From the NCBI RefSeq assembly GCF_004912155.1, contig NZ_STGX01000008.1, positions 178,034 to 242,033 of the forward strand: a stretch of DNA of 64,000 nt, in the 5' to 3' direction. The notes beneath the pieces are model-generated. The model did no database searches, had not been told where the DNA came from, and saw only the letters and a program-made list of their open reading frames with translations. The translations under genes and the position numbers were made by a program. Each line of letters opens with the position of its first letter. The first letter of the stretch is position 1. Positions 8,143 through 16,567 of this stretch are shown one piece after another. The stretch comes from Glycomyces paridis. Its GTDB lineage: Bacteria > Actinomycetota > Actinomycetes > Mycobacteriales > Micromonosporaceae.

Positions 8143-10875
8143 TTAGGAGTCGCCGCCGGCCTCGCCCGCCTCGGCGGCGGTCGGGTCGGTGATCTGGTAC
8201 TTCGCGGCGGCCTGGGCCGCGAGCTCGGGCTTGATCTCGCCGCGGGCGGCGAGCTGCTGGAGCGCGGCGACGGCGATGGACTCGGCGTCGACGTTGAAGT
8301 GGCGGCGCAGCGCCCCGCGGGTGTCGGAGTGGCCGAAGCCGTCCGTGCCCAGCGAGGTGTAGTCGCCCGGCACCCAGCGGCTGATGAGGTCGGGTACCGA
8401 CCGCATGTAGTCGCTGACGGCCACGAACGGGCCCTCGGCGCCCGAGAGCTTCTGCGTCACGTACGGGACGCGCGCCTCGGCCTCGGGGTGGCGCAGGTTC
8501 TCGCGCTCGGCCGCGATCGCGTCGCGGTTGAGCTCGGACCAGGAGGTCACCGACCACACGTCGGCGGCCACGCCCCAGTCGGAGGCGAGGAGTTCGACGG
8601 CCTTCTGCGCCCACGGCATGCCCGAACCGGAGGCGAGCAGCTGTACTCGCGGGCCTTGGCCCTCGGCTACGGAGACGCGGTGGATGCCCTTGAGGATGCC
8701 CTCGACGTCCACGTCCGCCGGCTCGGCGGGCTGGACCATCGGCTCGTTGTAGACCGTCAGGTAGTAGAAGACGTGCTCGCCGTCCTCGTACATGCGCTTG
8801 AGGCCGTCCTGGACCAGGTGGCCGATCTCGTAGCCGAACGCCGGGTCGTAGGAGAGGACCGCGGGGTTGGTGTGGGCCAGGAGGATCGAGTGCCCGTCCT
8901 CGTGCTGGAGGCCCTCGCCGTTGAGCGTGGTCCGCCCGGCCGTGGCGCCGACGAGGAAGCCGTTCGCGAGCTGGTCCGTGGCGGCCCAGATCGCGTCGGC
9001 GGTCCGCTGGAATCCGAACATCGAGTAGAAGATGTAGAACGGGATCATCGGCACCCCGAGGGTGTCGCCCGAGGTGCCCGCGGCGGTGAACGCGGCCATC
9101 GAACCGGCCTCGTTGATGCCCACGTGCATGAGCTGGCCCTGCTCGGACTCCTTGTAGGAGAGGAACAGGTCCCGGTCCACCGACAGGTACTGCTGGCCGT
9201 GCGGGGACCAGATCTTCGCCGTCGGGAACATCGCGTCCATGCCGAAGGTGCGCGCCTCGTCGGGGATGATCGGCACCCAGCGCTTGCCGATCTCCTTGTC
9301 CCGCATGAGGTCCTTGAGCAGGCGCACGAGCGCCTGGGTGGTGGCGACCTTCTGCTTGCCCGAACCGCGCTTGGTGGACTTGTACGCGTCCGTGTCCGGA
9401 AGTGCGACCGGCACCACCGAGTTGCGGCGCGAGGGGATCGCGCCGCCGAGCGCCCGGCGGCGCTCCTGGAGGTACTCGTGCTCAGGCGAGTCCTCGGCCG
9501 GCTTGACGTACGGCGGCAGGTACGGGCTCGCCTCCAGCTGCTCGTCGGTGACCGGCATGTCGAGGGCGTCGCGGAAGCCCTTGAGGTCGTCGAGCGAGAG
9601 CTTCTTCATCTGGTGGGTCGCGTTGCGGCCCTCGAAGGTCGAACCGAGCTTGTAGCCCTTGACGGTGTGCGCGAGGATGACCGTCGGCTGGCCCTCGTGC
9701 GCCATCGCGGCCCGGTAGGCGGCGTAGATCTTGCGGTCGTCGTGGCCGCCGCGCCGCAGGTCCCAGATCTGGTCGTCGGTGAGGTGCTGCGCGAGCGCCT
9801 TCGTGCGCGTGTCGCGCCCGAAGAAGTGCTCGCGGACGAACGCGCCCGACTCGGCCTTGAAGGTCTGGTAGTCGCCGTCGGGCGTGGTGTTCATGAGGTT
9901 CACCAGCGCGCCGTCGGCGTCCGCCGCCAGCAGCGGGTCCCACTCGCGGCCCCACATGACCTTGATGACGTTCCAGCCCGCGCCGCGGAAGTACGACTCC
10001 AGCTCCTGCACGATCTTGCCGTTGCCGCGCACCGGCCCGTCGAGGCGCTGGAGGTTGCAGTTGACCACGAACGTGAGGTTGTCGAGCTCGGCGCCGGCCG
10101 CGAACTGGAGCGCGCCCCGCGACTCGACCTCGTCCATCTCGCCGTCGCCCAGGAACGCCCACACCTGCTGCTGCTTGGTGTCGGCCAGGCCGCGGTCGTC
10201 CATGTAGCGGTTGAACAGCGCCTGGTAGATCGCGTTGATCGGGCCCAGGCCCATCGACACGGTCGGGAACTGCCAGTAGTCGGGCATCAGGCGCGGGTGC
10301 GGGTAGGACGGCAGGCCGCCCTGCGGCCGCGAGACCTCCTGGCGGAAGCCGTCGAGGTCGTCCTCGGTCAGCCGGCCCTCCACGAAGGAGCGGGCGTACA
10401 TGCCGGGGGAGGCGTGGCCCTGGAAGAAGATCTGGTCGCCGCCGCCGGCGTGACCGCGGCCGCGGAAGAAGTGGTTGTAGCCCACCTCGTACAGGTTCGC
10501 CGCGGAGGCGTACGTGGAGATGTGGCCGCCGACGCCGATGCCGGGACGCTGCGCGCGGTGGACGGTCATCGCCGCGTTCCAGCGCACGAACGCGCGGATG
10601 CGGTGCTCGACGGCCTCGTCACCGGGGTAGTGCGGCTCGGCCTCGACGGGAATGGTGTTCACGTAGTCGGTGCTCGTGGACGCCGGAACGCCGATCTGGC
10701 GCTTGCGGGCGTGCTCGACCAGCCGCTGCATGACATAGCGGGCGCGCGTGCGCCCGCCCGCGTCGAGGAGGCCGTCGAGGGAGTCCAGCCATTCGCTGGT
10801 CTCCCCGGGGTCAGTGTCCGGTACTTGGGTCGGCAATCCGTCACTGATGGGCGGCCGGTTCTGTTCCGTGGTCAC
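8143..10875 (-). CDS. aceE: pyruvate dehydrogenase E1 component, homodimeric type
   Basis: Thiamine-diphosphate enzyme that decarboxylates pyruvate for acetyl-CoA synthesis. The 910-residue length matches the homodimeric AceE family. The ThDP/Mg motif is GDGEMDE followed by [10 protein letters not shown]. Conserved segments [24 protein letters not shown] and [17 protein letters not shown] are present. It starts at GTG 10875 with GAGGGA upstream. E2/E3 are not in this window, as is usual where aceE is unlinked in actinobacteria. It is divergent from the DUF3052 gene, a conserved arrangement. Confidence 0.97.
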   Translation of the reverse strand: MTTEQNRPPISDGLPTQVPDTDPGETSEWLDSLDGLLDAGGRTRARYVMQRLVEHARKRQIGVPASTSTDYVNTIPVEAEPHYPGDEAVEHRIRAFVRWNAAMTVHRAQRPGIGVGGHISTYASAANLYEVGYNHFFRGRGHAGGGDQIFFQGHASPGMYARSFVEGRLTEDDLDGFRQEVSRPQGGLPSYPHPRLMPDYWQFPTVSMGLGPINAIYQALFNRYMDDRGLADTKQQQVWAFLGDGEMDEVESRGALQFAAGAELDNLTFVVNCNLQRLDGPVRGNGKIVQELESYFRGAGWNVIKVMWGREWDPLLAADADGALVNLMNTTPDGDYQTFKAESGAFVREHFFGRDTRTKALAQHLTDDQIWDLRRGGHDDRKIYAAYRAAMAHEGQPTVILAHTVKGYKLGSTFEGRNATHQMKKLSLDDLKGFRDALDMPVTDEQLEASPYLPPYVKPAEDSPEHEYLQERRRALGGAIPSRRNSVVPVALPDTDAYKSTKRGSGKQKVATTQALVRLLKDLMRDKEIGKRWVPIIPDEARTFGMDAMFPTAKIWSPHGQQYLSVDRDLFLSYKESEQGQLMHVGINEAGSMAAFTAAGTSGDTLGVPMIPFYIFYSMFGFQRTADAIWAATDQLANGFLVGATAGRTTLNGEGLQHEDGHSILLAHTNPAVLSYDPAFGYEIGHLVQDGLKRMYEDGEHVFYYLTVYNEPMVQPAEPADVDVEGILKGIHRVSVAEGQGPRVQLLASGSGMPWAQKAVELLASDWGVAADVWSVTSWSELNRDAIAAERENLRHPEAEARVPYVTQKLSGAEGPFVAVSDYMRSVPDLISRWVPGDYTSLGTDGFGHSDTRGALRRHFNVDAESIAVAALQQLAARGEIKPELAAQAAAKYQITDPTAAEAGEAGGDS

Positions 10876-11248
10876 GGGCGATCCCTCGTTCTAAGACTGC
10901 GGCTTTGCAGGGTTGCTCTTGGCAGCAGAGTGTCATCGTTCTCTACCATCCTCCCCTGAATCTACCGCGAGCCTCCCCCGCCCACCCGGGTTGATGCGAC
11001 CGCGCCCACACTCCCCGCCGCCGCGAACCTCCCCGACCTGCGCCGCTGCGTAGAGCACCCGTCCCGGTGAGATCACGGGCACGTGAACGAACCCGCACCG
11101 CACGGGCCCCGCGCCGTGCGACCGCTTGCCGCGACCCGCGCCCGGCGGGCGCGCGAGTGCCGAATATGCCGCACCTCATATGCTCTAGTTCATATCCTGT
11201 GGACAGCAGAGCGCCACGCTCTGGCAGCCGACCCATGGAGGGGACGAA
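10876..11248. other. divergent promoter region of aceE and the DUF3052 gene
   Basis: A 373-base gap. Near the right end TATGCT (11179-11184) and TATCCT (11193-11198) are candidate -10 elements for the DUF3052 gene. CAGAGCG-CCA-CGCTCTG (11207-11223) is a perfect 7-3-7 inverted repeat in its leader. On the left, TAGATT (minus strand, 10958-10963) is a possible aceE -10. No coding sequence was recognised. Confidence 0.5.
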
Positions 11249-11665
11249 GTGAACGCTCCGAGCAGCCCGGTGGACGTCCCGAGCGTCGTGCAGCGACTCG
11301 GTCTCGACGGCGTCGAAGCCGTCATGGAGATCGGGTTCGACACCGATGTCGACGCAGCACTGCGCACCGCCGTCATCGAAGCAGTCGGGGAACTGCTCGA
11401 CGAGGACTCCGACGAGATCGTCGGTGCCGTCCTCCTGTGGTGCCGCAGCGAGGACGGCGACCTCGTCGACGTCCTCCTCGACGCCCGCGACCCGCTCGCC
11501 GACGACGGCGTCGTCTGGCTCCTCACCCCCAAGGCGGGGCGCCGCGGCCACATCGAGCCGGCCGACATCGAGGAGTCGGCCGCGCTGGCGGGCCTGAAGT
11601 CCACCAAGACCCTGAACGCCTCGCCCGACTGGGTCGCCTCCCGCATGGTCGTCGCCCGCCACTAG
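11249..11665 (+). CDS. DUF3052 family protein
   Basis: A 138-residue acidic cytosolic protein with the DUF3052 pattern: an early QRLGLDGVEAVMEIGFDTDV segment, then GAVLLWCRSEDGDLVD, WLLTPKAGR and a final DWVASRMVVARH. GTG 11249 follows GGAGGGG. The family is actinobacterial, of unknown function, and is regularly found between aceE and an AhpE-like peroxiredoxin, exactly as here. That linkage suggests a role near pyruvate or redox metabolism, but this is context only. Confidence 0.9.
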   Translation: MNAPSSPVDVPSVVQRLGLDGVEAVMEIGFDTDVDAALRTAVIEAVGELLDEDSDEIVGAVLLWCRSEDGDLVDVLLDARDPLADDGVVWLLTPKAGRRGHIEPADIEESAALAGLKSTKTLNASPDWVASRMVVARH

Positions 11666-11788
11666 GGCTTGTCGCCGAGGTCCCGTCCCCGGCGGGTCCG
11701 GTGCCGTGCGCGCGCCCCTGGGGCTAACGTCGAGCGCGTCAGACCACCGAAGGCCCTCGCCGCGAGGGCCGCTGTGCAAGGAGCGCCC

Positions 11789-12253
11789 ATGCCGATCGAG
11801 ACCGGAACCCAGGCCCCCGGCTTCACCTTGAAGGACCAGAACAACCAGGAGGTCTCGCTCGCTGACTTCGTCGGCGAGAAGCACGTCCTGCTGGTCTTCT
11901 ACCCGTTCGCGTTCACCGGTACGTGCGAGGGCGAGCTGTGCGGCATCCGCGACAACCTCGACTCGTTCCAGACCGACGACGTGCAGGTCCTCAGCGTCTC
12001 CGTCGACTCCCCGTTCGCCCACAAGGTCTGGGCCCAGCGCGAGGGCTTCGAGTTCCCGCTGCTGAGCGACTTCTGGCCGCACGGCGCCGTCGCCCAGGCC
12101 TACGGCGTGTTCAACGACGAGAAGGGCATGGCGAACCGCGGCACCTTCGTCATCGACAAGTCCGGCGTCGTGCGCTTCGCCGAGATGAACTTCCCCGGCG
12201 AGGGCCGCGATCTCGCCGCCTGGCAGAAGGCCCTGGACGAGGTCCAGGCCTAG
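11789..12253 (+). CDS. AhpE/BCP-type peroxiredoxin
   Basis: A thiol peroxidase of 154 residues. The peroxidatic motif Pro39-x3-Thr43-x2-Cys46 is in YPFAFTGTCEGELC. A second cysteine, Cys51, sits five residues later as in BCP-type enzymes, so the catalytic disulfide may form within this helix. ATG 11789 has AAGGAG 5 bases upstream; the open frame extends further up but is not coding-like. It follows the DUF3052 gene by 123 bases in the same direction. Confidence 0.93.
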   Translation: MPIETGTQAPGFTLKDQNNQEVSLADFVGEKHVLLVFYPFAFTGTCEGELCGIRDNLDSFQTDDVQVLSVSVDSPFAHKVWAQREGFEFPLLSDFWPHGAVAQAYGVFNDEKGMANRGTFVIDKSGVVRFAEMNFPGEGRDLAAWQKALDEVQA

Positions 12254-12264
12254 CGACACCGCCG

Positions 12265-12290
12265 AGGGCCGCCGGGGGACCGGCGGCCCT
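12265..12290 (+). terminator. terminator after the peroxiredoxin gene
   Basis: AGGGCCGCCG pairs with CGGCGGCCCT around GGGGAC (10-bp stem), then TTCG. It lies 11 bases past the stop. Confidence 0.75.
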
Positions 12291-12350
12291 TTCGCGTCCC
12301 CGGACGCTCCATGCGCGACAATGGGGTCACCCCAAGTGATCGGACCCCTC

Positions 12351-13484
12351 ATGCCGCTCAAGCGCATCGCCTCCCTGGCCGTTCTGATCCTCGCCGCCTC
12401 CGGATGTTCCTGGTTCGCCTCGGAACCGGAGGACCTCTCGGAGCACGAGGTGCGGCTGAGTGACATGTTCAACGAGAGTGCGCGCCTGATCGAAGAACTC
12501 AACGCGGCCGAAGCCCGGATCATTCGCGACTGCCTTGAGGACCAGGGGTTCGCCGTCCACTTGGAGGCGGAACTGGCAATGCAGGGCGGCGGTGTCATGG
12601 ACGGGAGCCTCCTCGACGGGGCGCCGCATGAGCGGTTCCTGGTCGGCGAGGACCAGGCCGCGTCCGGCGCGTACTGGCAGTGGACGAACCTGCCCGACGC
12701 GCAGGCGTCGGCCGACCCCGAACTCTGGGAGGCGAGCGAGGCGGACTCGATGGGATTGTTCGACTCCGAGGCCGAATCGGCGGTCAGGGTGTTCCTCGAA
12801 CTCGACGCCGAGGACCAGTACGCCTGGTACGTCGCCTACATGGGCGAGGAGCGGGCCTCCGTGATACACGCCGACCTGATCGGCGCCGATCCCGACCCGG
12901 ACGGCGACGGCGTCGTGCAATACGACGAGACCCCGCCTGGCGGCTGCTGGGGCGAGATGATCGAGGCGGTCTACGGCGGCGCGGAGGCCCATGAGGTCGA
13001 AGGCGAGGACTTCACCGACTGGACCTGGGAGCCCGAACCGCCCGTTGGGGACGGCTCCGAAATCGAGCCTTACTACCTCGAAGCCGTGGCCGAATACGAA
13101 GGTGACTTCCTCGACTGCCTCTACGACTCCGGTTGGGGCGTTTGGGAATTCCGTAAGGGCTATCTGGCGGTGAATGAGTACCTGGTCGAGGCCGGCGAGG
13201 GCGACCAGGCCAGGTGGGCCTACGAGGGCTCGCCGGGCTCGTGGCCCGAGCCGCCCGAGGACGTGCCGGACGAGGGCGACTTCGAAGGCTGGCTCGAGTT
13301 CGAGCGCGGGTTCGCGCTCGACGTGGTCGCCTGCGGGGAGTCCTCGGGCTACCGGGAGGCCGCCGAGGAGGCGTGGAAGCAGGCGCAGCTCGCGTACTAC
13401 CTCCAGATCGAGGAGGAGACCTACGCCTGGCAGGAGACCATGCAGGGCCTCCTTGAGCGGGCCCAGGAGGTCATCGCGGCGTGA
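12351..13484 (+). CDS. putative lipoprotein, function unknown
   Basis: The 377-residue product begins MPLKRIASLAVLILAASGCS, a lipoprotein signal with Cys19 as the likely lipidation site. The mature part is very acidic and rich in Trp and Glu, with several cysteines (IIRDCLEDQG, GGCWGEM, FLDCLYDSG, VVACGESSG), so it may carry disulfides outside the cell. No recognised enzymatic motif was seen. ATG 12351 has no Shine-Dalgarno; an in-frame ATG at 12321 is the alternative, but it would bury the signal peptide. It overlaps the convergent CDF gene by 14 bases. Confidence 0.75.
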   Translation: MPLKRIASLAVLILAASGCSWFASEPEDLSEHEVRLSDMFNESARLIEELNAAEARIIRDCLEDQGFAVHLEAELAMQGGGVMDGSLLDGAPHERFLVGEDQAASGAYWQWTNLPDAQASADPELWEASEADSMGLFDSEAESAVRVFLELDAEDQYAWYVAYMGEERASVIHADLIGADPDPDGDGVVQYDETPPGGCWGEMIEAVYGGAEAHEVEGEDFTDWTWEPEPPVGDGSEIEPYYLEAVAEYEGDFLDCLYDSGWGVWEFRKGYLAVNEYLVEAGEGDQARWAYEGSPGSWPEPPEDVPDEGDFEGWLEFERGFALDVVACGESSGYREAAEEAWKQAQLAYYLQIEEETYAWQETMQGLLERAQEVIAA

Positions 13485-14424
13485 GGTCCGGCGGCGTCGC
13501 GGCCGCGCCCCAGGGGCTCAGGAACACGTACTGGATCATCGGATAGCGCTCGCGCAGGCGCGCCTCAGCGTCCCGGCAGGTCCGCTCGATCGCCTCGCCG
13601 GTGGCGCTGTCGCGGAAGTCGACCCTGGCCGCGACCAGGACCGACGTCGGTCCCAGTTGGAGTGTCAATAGCTCCTGGACCGATGCTATGTCCTCGGCGG
13701 TCTCCAGTTCGGCCCGGACCTCGCGGCGGAAGCGCGGCGGCAGGCTCCGTCCGACCAGGAGCGAGACGTTGGCGTGCCCGAGCAGGACCGCGACGACCAG
13801 GAGCAGCACGCCGATGAGGACCGAGGCGGTGCCGTCGTAGACCGGGTCCCCGGTGATCTCGGTGAACATGAGCCCGAGCGCGGCCAGGAGGAGGCCGATG
13901 AGCGCCGCGAGGTCTTCGAGGAACACGGCCTTGAGCGTCGTGTCCGGGGTGTGGCGCAGGAACAGCGTCGGGCGGACCTCCCAGTGGCGGGACTCGTCGC
14001 GCAGTTGCACGATGGTGCGCCCGAACGAGACGCCCTCAAGGACGAACGAGATCGCCAGGACGATGTAGGAGACCAGGAAGTCCGCCTCGCCGCCGCTGTT
14101 CATCGAGTGCACGCCGTGCGTGATGGAGAACAGGCCGCCGGCCACGAACGTGAACGCGGCCGCCAGCGCAGCCCACAGGTACGCGGTGTTGCCGTACCCG
14201 AAGGGGTGCGCCTCGTCGGCGGGCTTGGCGCTGTTGCGCAGCGCGACGTAGAGCATGAGTTCGGTGACGGTGTCGGCGGCGGAGTGGGCGGCCTCGGAGA
14301 CCATCGCGGCCGAGCCGGAGACGACGCCGGCGACGAGTTTGGCGGCGGCGATGGCGAAGTTCATCAGTGCCGCCACGAGCACCGTCAGGACGCTCTCCGA
14401 CTTGACCTCGACCGCTTCGTTCAC
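13471..14424 (-). CDS. cation diffusion facilitator (metal efflux)
   Basis: A 317-residue CDF-family transporter with about six membrane segments. The TM2 and TM5 metal-site positions look like SEAAHSAADT (H/D near residues 47-51) and the LEDLAALIG segment, and HPFGYGN is the conserved loop between them. The C-terminal domain (from about residue 225) has the usual cytosolic fold pattern. It probably exports Zn, Co, Fe or Mn by proton antiport; the metal cannot be told. It is divergent from nothing obvious, and its 3' end overlaps the convergent lipoprotein gene. Confidence 0.92.
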   Translation of the reverse strand: MNEAVEVKSESVLTVLVAALMNFAIAAAKLVAGVVSGSAAMVSEAAHSAADTVTELMLYVALRNSAKPADEAHPFGYGNTAYLWAALAAAFTFVAGGLFSITHGVHSMNSGGEADFLVSYIVLAISFVLEGVSFGRTIVQLRDESRHWEVRPTLFLRHTPDTTLKAVFLEDLAALIGLLLAALGLMFTEITGDPVYDGTASVLIGVLLLVVAVLLGHANVSLLVGRSLPPRFRREVRAELETAEDIASVQELLTLQLGPTSVLVAARVDFRDSATGEAIERTCRDAEARLRERYPMIQYVFLSPWGAAATPPDLTPR

Positions 14425-14470
14425 TCTGCGAGCCTATGCGAGCGTGGGCCTTCGGGCGGGCGGGTTCGAG

Positions 14471-14507
14471 CAGCACCCGCCGCCCGGATCGCGGGCGGCG
14501 GGCGCTG
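14471..14507 (-). terminator. terminator of the peptide-binding lipoprotein gene
   Basis: CAGCACCCGCCGCCCG faces CGGGCGGCGGGCGCTG; in minus-strand RNA the single mismatch becomes a G-U pair, giving a 16-bp stem just after the stop at 14514. Confidence 0.75.
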
Positions 14508-14513
14508 CGGCGG

Positions 14514-16280
14514 TCAGGACCCTTCGAGGAATCCCCACTCGCCGACGTTGGAGAAGACCCGCATGGTGGTTGCCCAGTTGTCGCGGACGTTCACCACGTC
14601 CTCATCGACCATGACCAGCGCGGGTGTCCACGCGAGCGGCAGCTGCACGGCCTCGTCGAGGGAGATCTGCGCGGCCTGGTTGTTGAGTTCGGCGGCCCGG
14701 TCGCGGTCGAGGGTGGTGGCGAGTTCGGCGGCGATGGCGTCGACTTCGTCGTTCTGGAACCCGGTGTGGTTGCCCTCGCCCCAGTAGTCGGCGGCGGAGG
14801 AGGCGAAGAGCGGGGTCTCGATCCAGGAGAACTGGATGAGGTCCCAGTCCTTCTCCTCCAGGACGGTGTTGAGCTCGCCGGCGGGGATCGGGTCGGTGTT
14901 CACCTCGATGCCGAGTTCGCCCAGGTAGGTGATGACGAGGTCCTGGATGATCGGCGTGAACGCGTTGCCTTCGATGCCGGTGCGGTAGCGCAGCGAGACG
15001 GCCTCGCCTTCGGGGGTGAGGAGCTGGTCGCCGTCCCAGGTGTACCCCGCCTCTTCGAGGAGGGCGCGGGCGGCGTCGAGGTCGCCCGAGCCGAGTCCCG
15101 AGTCGCCGATCTGGTCGGTGAAGTACTCCGAGTCGGGTCGGAAGAGGACGTTCCGCATGGTCTCGACGTCCTCGTAGGCGGTGCCGTAGGCGCGCTGGTT
15201 GATCTCGTCGGCGTCGAGGGCGGTGAAGACGGCGCGGCGCAGGGCCTCGTCGGACAGGAACGGGTTGTCGAGGTTCGCGTCGATGTGGGACCAGCCCGAC
15301 TGCGGGGCGACGGTGAACTTGAGGCCTTCCTCTCCCGCGAGGAGGTCGAGCACCTCGGGGTCGAAGCTGGAGGGCGCGGCCCCGTCGACGGTGCCCTGGC
15401 GCAGTTCGGTGACCATCGCGTCGGCGCCCTCGATGTACTTGAGGGTCAGGGAGTCGAGCGTGGACTGCTGGGAGCCGGTCCACTCCTCGTTGGGCACGTA
15501 CTTGGCGTAGTCGCCGAGGACGCCCTCGACCATGCGGAACGGTCCGGCGCTGTAGTCGAGCGGCGGGTTCTCGGAGAAGTCGCGCACGGAGGCGGCCATC
15601 TCCTCGGGGTCGGTGCGCCAGTTCGGGTAGCCGCGGGCCTCGGCGATGTGGGCGGGGTGGGTGATGACGCCGGCGGCGTACCACTCGGCGTCGAGGTAGC
15701 CGTCCTCGTAGGTCACGACGATGGCGCCGTCCTCGGCCGTCTCGATGGAGGCGACGTTCGAGCCCCAGTCGGTGGCGGGCACGCACGCGGCGCACTGGGC
15801 GTCGTCGGTGGAGGTGGCCCGCTGCTGCCACAGGAAGTCGTCGATGCCGATCGGGGTGCCCTCGCCCCAGGTCGCGCCGTCTTTGAGGTGGTAGGCGACG
15901 GTGAGGGGCGCTTCGGAGAGGAGTTCGGGGCCTTCGGCGTAGATGCCGTCGTTGTAGTGGATCTCGCCGGCCTGGTCGAAGGTGAACACCGAGGGGCGCA
16001 GGGGCTGGTTGATGATCGAGGTGGCGAGGCTGGAGCCGTAGATGTCGGCCTGTCCCCAGGCCTCCCACCTGCCGTCGACGGCCCACACGAGGTCGCCGCC
16101 GTCCTTGCGGGGGCCGGAGTTGCAGGTGGTGGGCTCGGTCTGGCAGTCCTCGAAACCGACGCCGGTCTCGGTCCCCTCCTCGCCGCCGCCGCACGCGGTG
16201 ACCGCCAGGGTGAGGGCGGCCGCGATCGCGACGAGGGTCTTCGTCAGGGCGCCGTGGTGGGGCGCCTTGGTCTCGGGCAT
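14514..16280 (-). CDS. SBP_bac_5-type peptide/solute-binding lipoprotein
   Basis: A 588-residue extracellular binding protein of the oligopeptide/dipeptide ABC-importer class. The signal ends TLAVTACGGG, with the lipidated Cys about residue 30. Family traits include YHLKDGATWGEGTPIGIDDF, YEDGYLDAEW, a late ADYWGEGNHTGFQNDEVD segment and the tail DEAVQLPLAWTPALVMV. No permease or ATPase gene is adjacent, so it is an orphan that must work with a transporter elsewhere. ATG 16280 follows AAAGG. A TTGACT-N17-TACCGT promoter lies about 50 bases upstream. Confidence 0.88.
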   Translation of the reverse strand: MPETKAPHHGALTKTLVAIAAALTLAVTACGGGEEGTETGVGFEDCQTEPTTCNSGPRKDGGDLVWAVDGRWEAWGQADIYGSSLATSIINQPLRPSVFTFDQAGEIHYNDGIYAEGPELLSEAPLTVAYHLKDGATWGEGTPIGIDDFLWQQRATSTDDAQCAACVPATDWGSNVASIETAEDGAIVVTYEDGYLDAEWYAAGVITHPAHIAEARGYPNWRTDPEEMAASVRDFSENPPLDYSAGPFRMVEGVLGDYAKYVPNEEWTGSQQSTLDSLTLKYIEGADAMVTELRQGTVDGAAPSSFDPEVLDLLAGEEGLKFTVAPQSGWSHIDANLDNPFLSDEALRRAVFTALDADEINQRAYGTAYEDVETMRNVLFRPDSEYFTDQIGDSGLGSGDLDAARALLEEAGYTWDGDQLLTPEGEAVSLRYRTGIEGNAFTPIIQDLVITYLGELGIEVNTDPIPAGELNTVLEEKDWDLIQFSWIETPLFASSAADYWGEGNHTGFQNDEVDAIAAELATTLDRDRAAELNNQAAQISLDEAVQLPLAWTPALVMVDEDVVNVRDNWATTMRVFSNVGEWGFLEGS

Positions 16281-16331
16281 GGCTCGTGCCTTTCGCAATG
16301 GTTTGGGGGGTGCCTGATGGGCACGAACCAG

Positions 16332-16360
16332 ACGGTAGCCCTCTCGCACAGGAAAGTCAA
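16332..16360 (-). promoter_or_regulatory. promoter of the peptide-binding lipoprotein gene
   Basis: On the minus strand TTGACT (16355-16360) and TACCGT (16332-16337) are separated by 17 bases, a good housekeeping-type promoter. An AT-rich patch just upstream (16358-16371) is unusual for this genome. Confidence 0.65.
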
Positions 16361-16519
16361 TTAAATCTATAGGAGTACTCGGATACATCACATGCGCCGT
16401 CGCCGGTGCCTCCCGACGGCCTCCGGTCAGGCCGAGCCCGCCCCGCGAAACAGGCGATTTCAGGTGAAAAGCATACGGACTCAAGCCGATCCGAGCCACC
16501 CTCACTTGCTCGCCCGCGG

Positions 16520-16567
16520 TAACCTGGACGCATGATGTTCAACGAAACGAGCACCTCAGGTTCATGA
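16520..16567 (+). promoter_or_regulatory. -10 element and leaderless 11-codon upstream ORF
   Basis: TAACCT (16520-16525) is a -10 element 6 bases before ATG 16532. That ATG opens MMFNETSTSGS, whose TGA (16565-16567) overlaps the ATG of the next gene as ATGA. The next gene has no Shine-Dalgarno, so its translation may depend on ribosomes finishing the short ORF. Confidence 0.5.
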
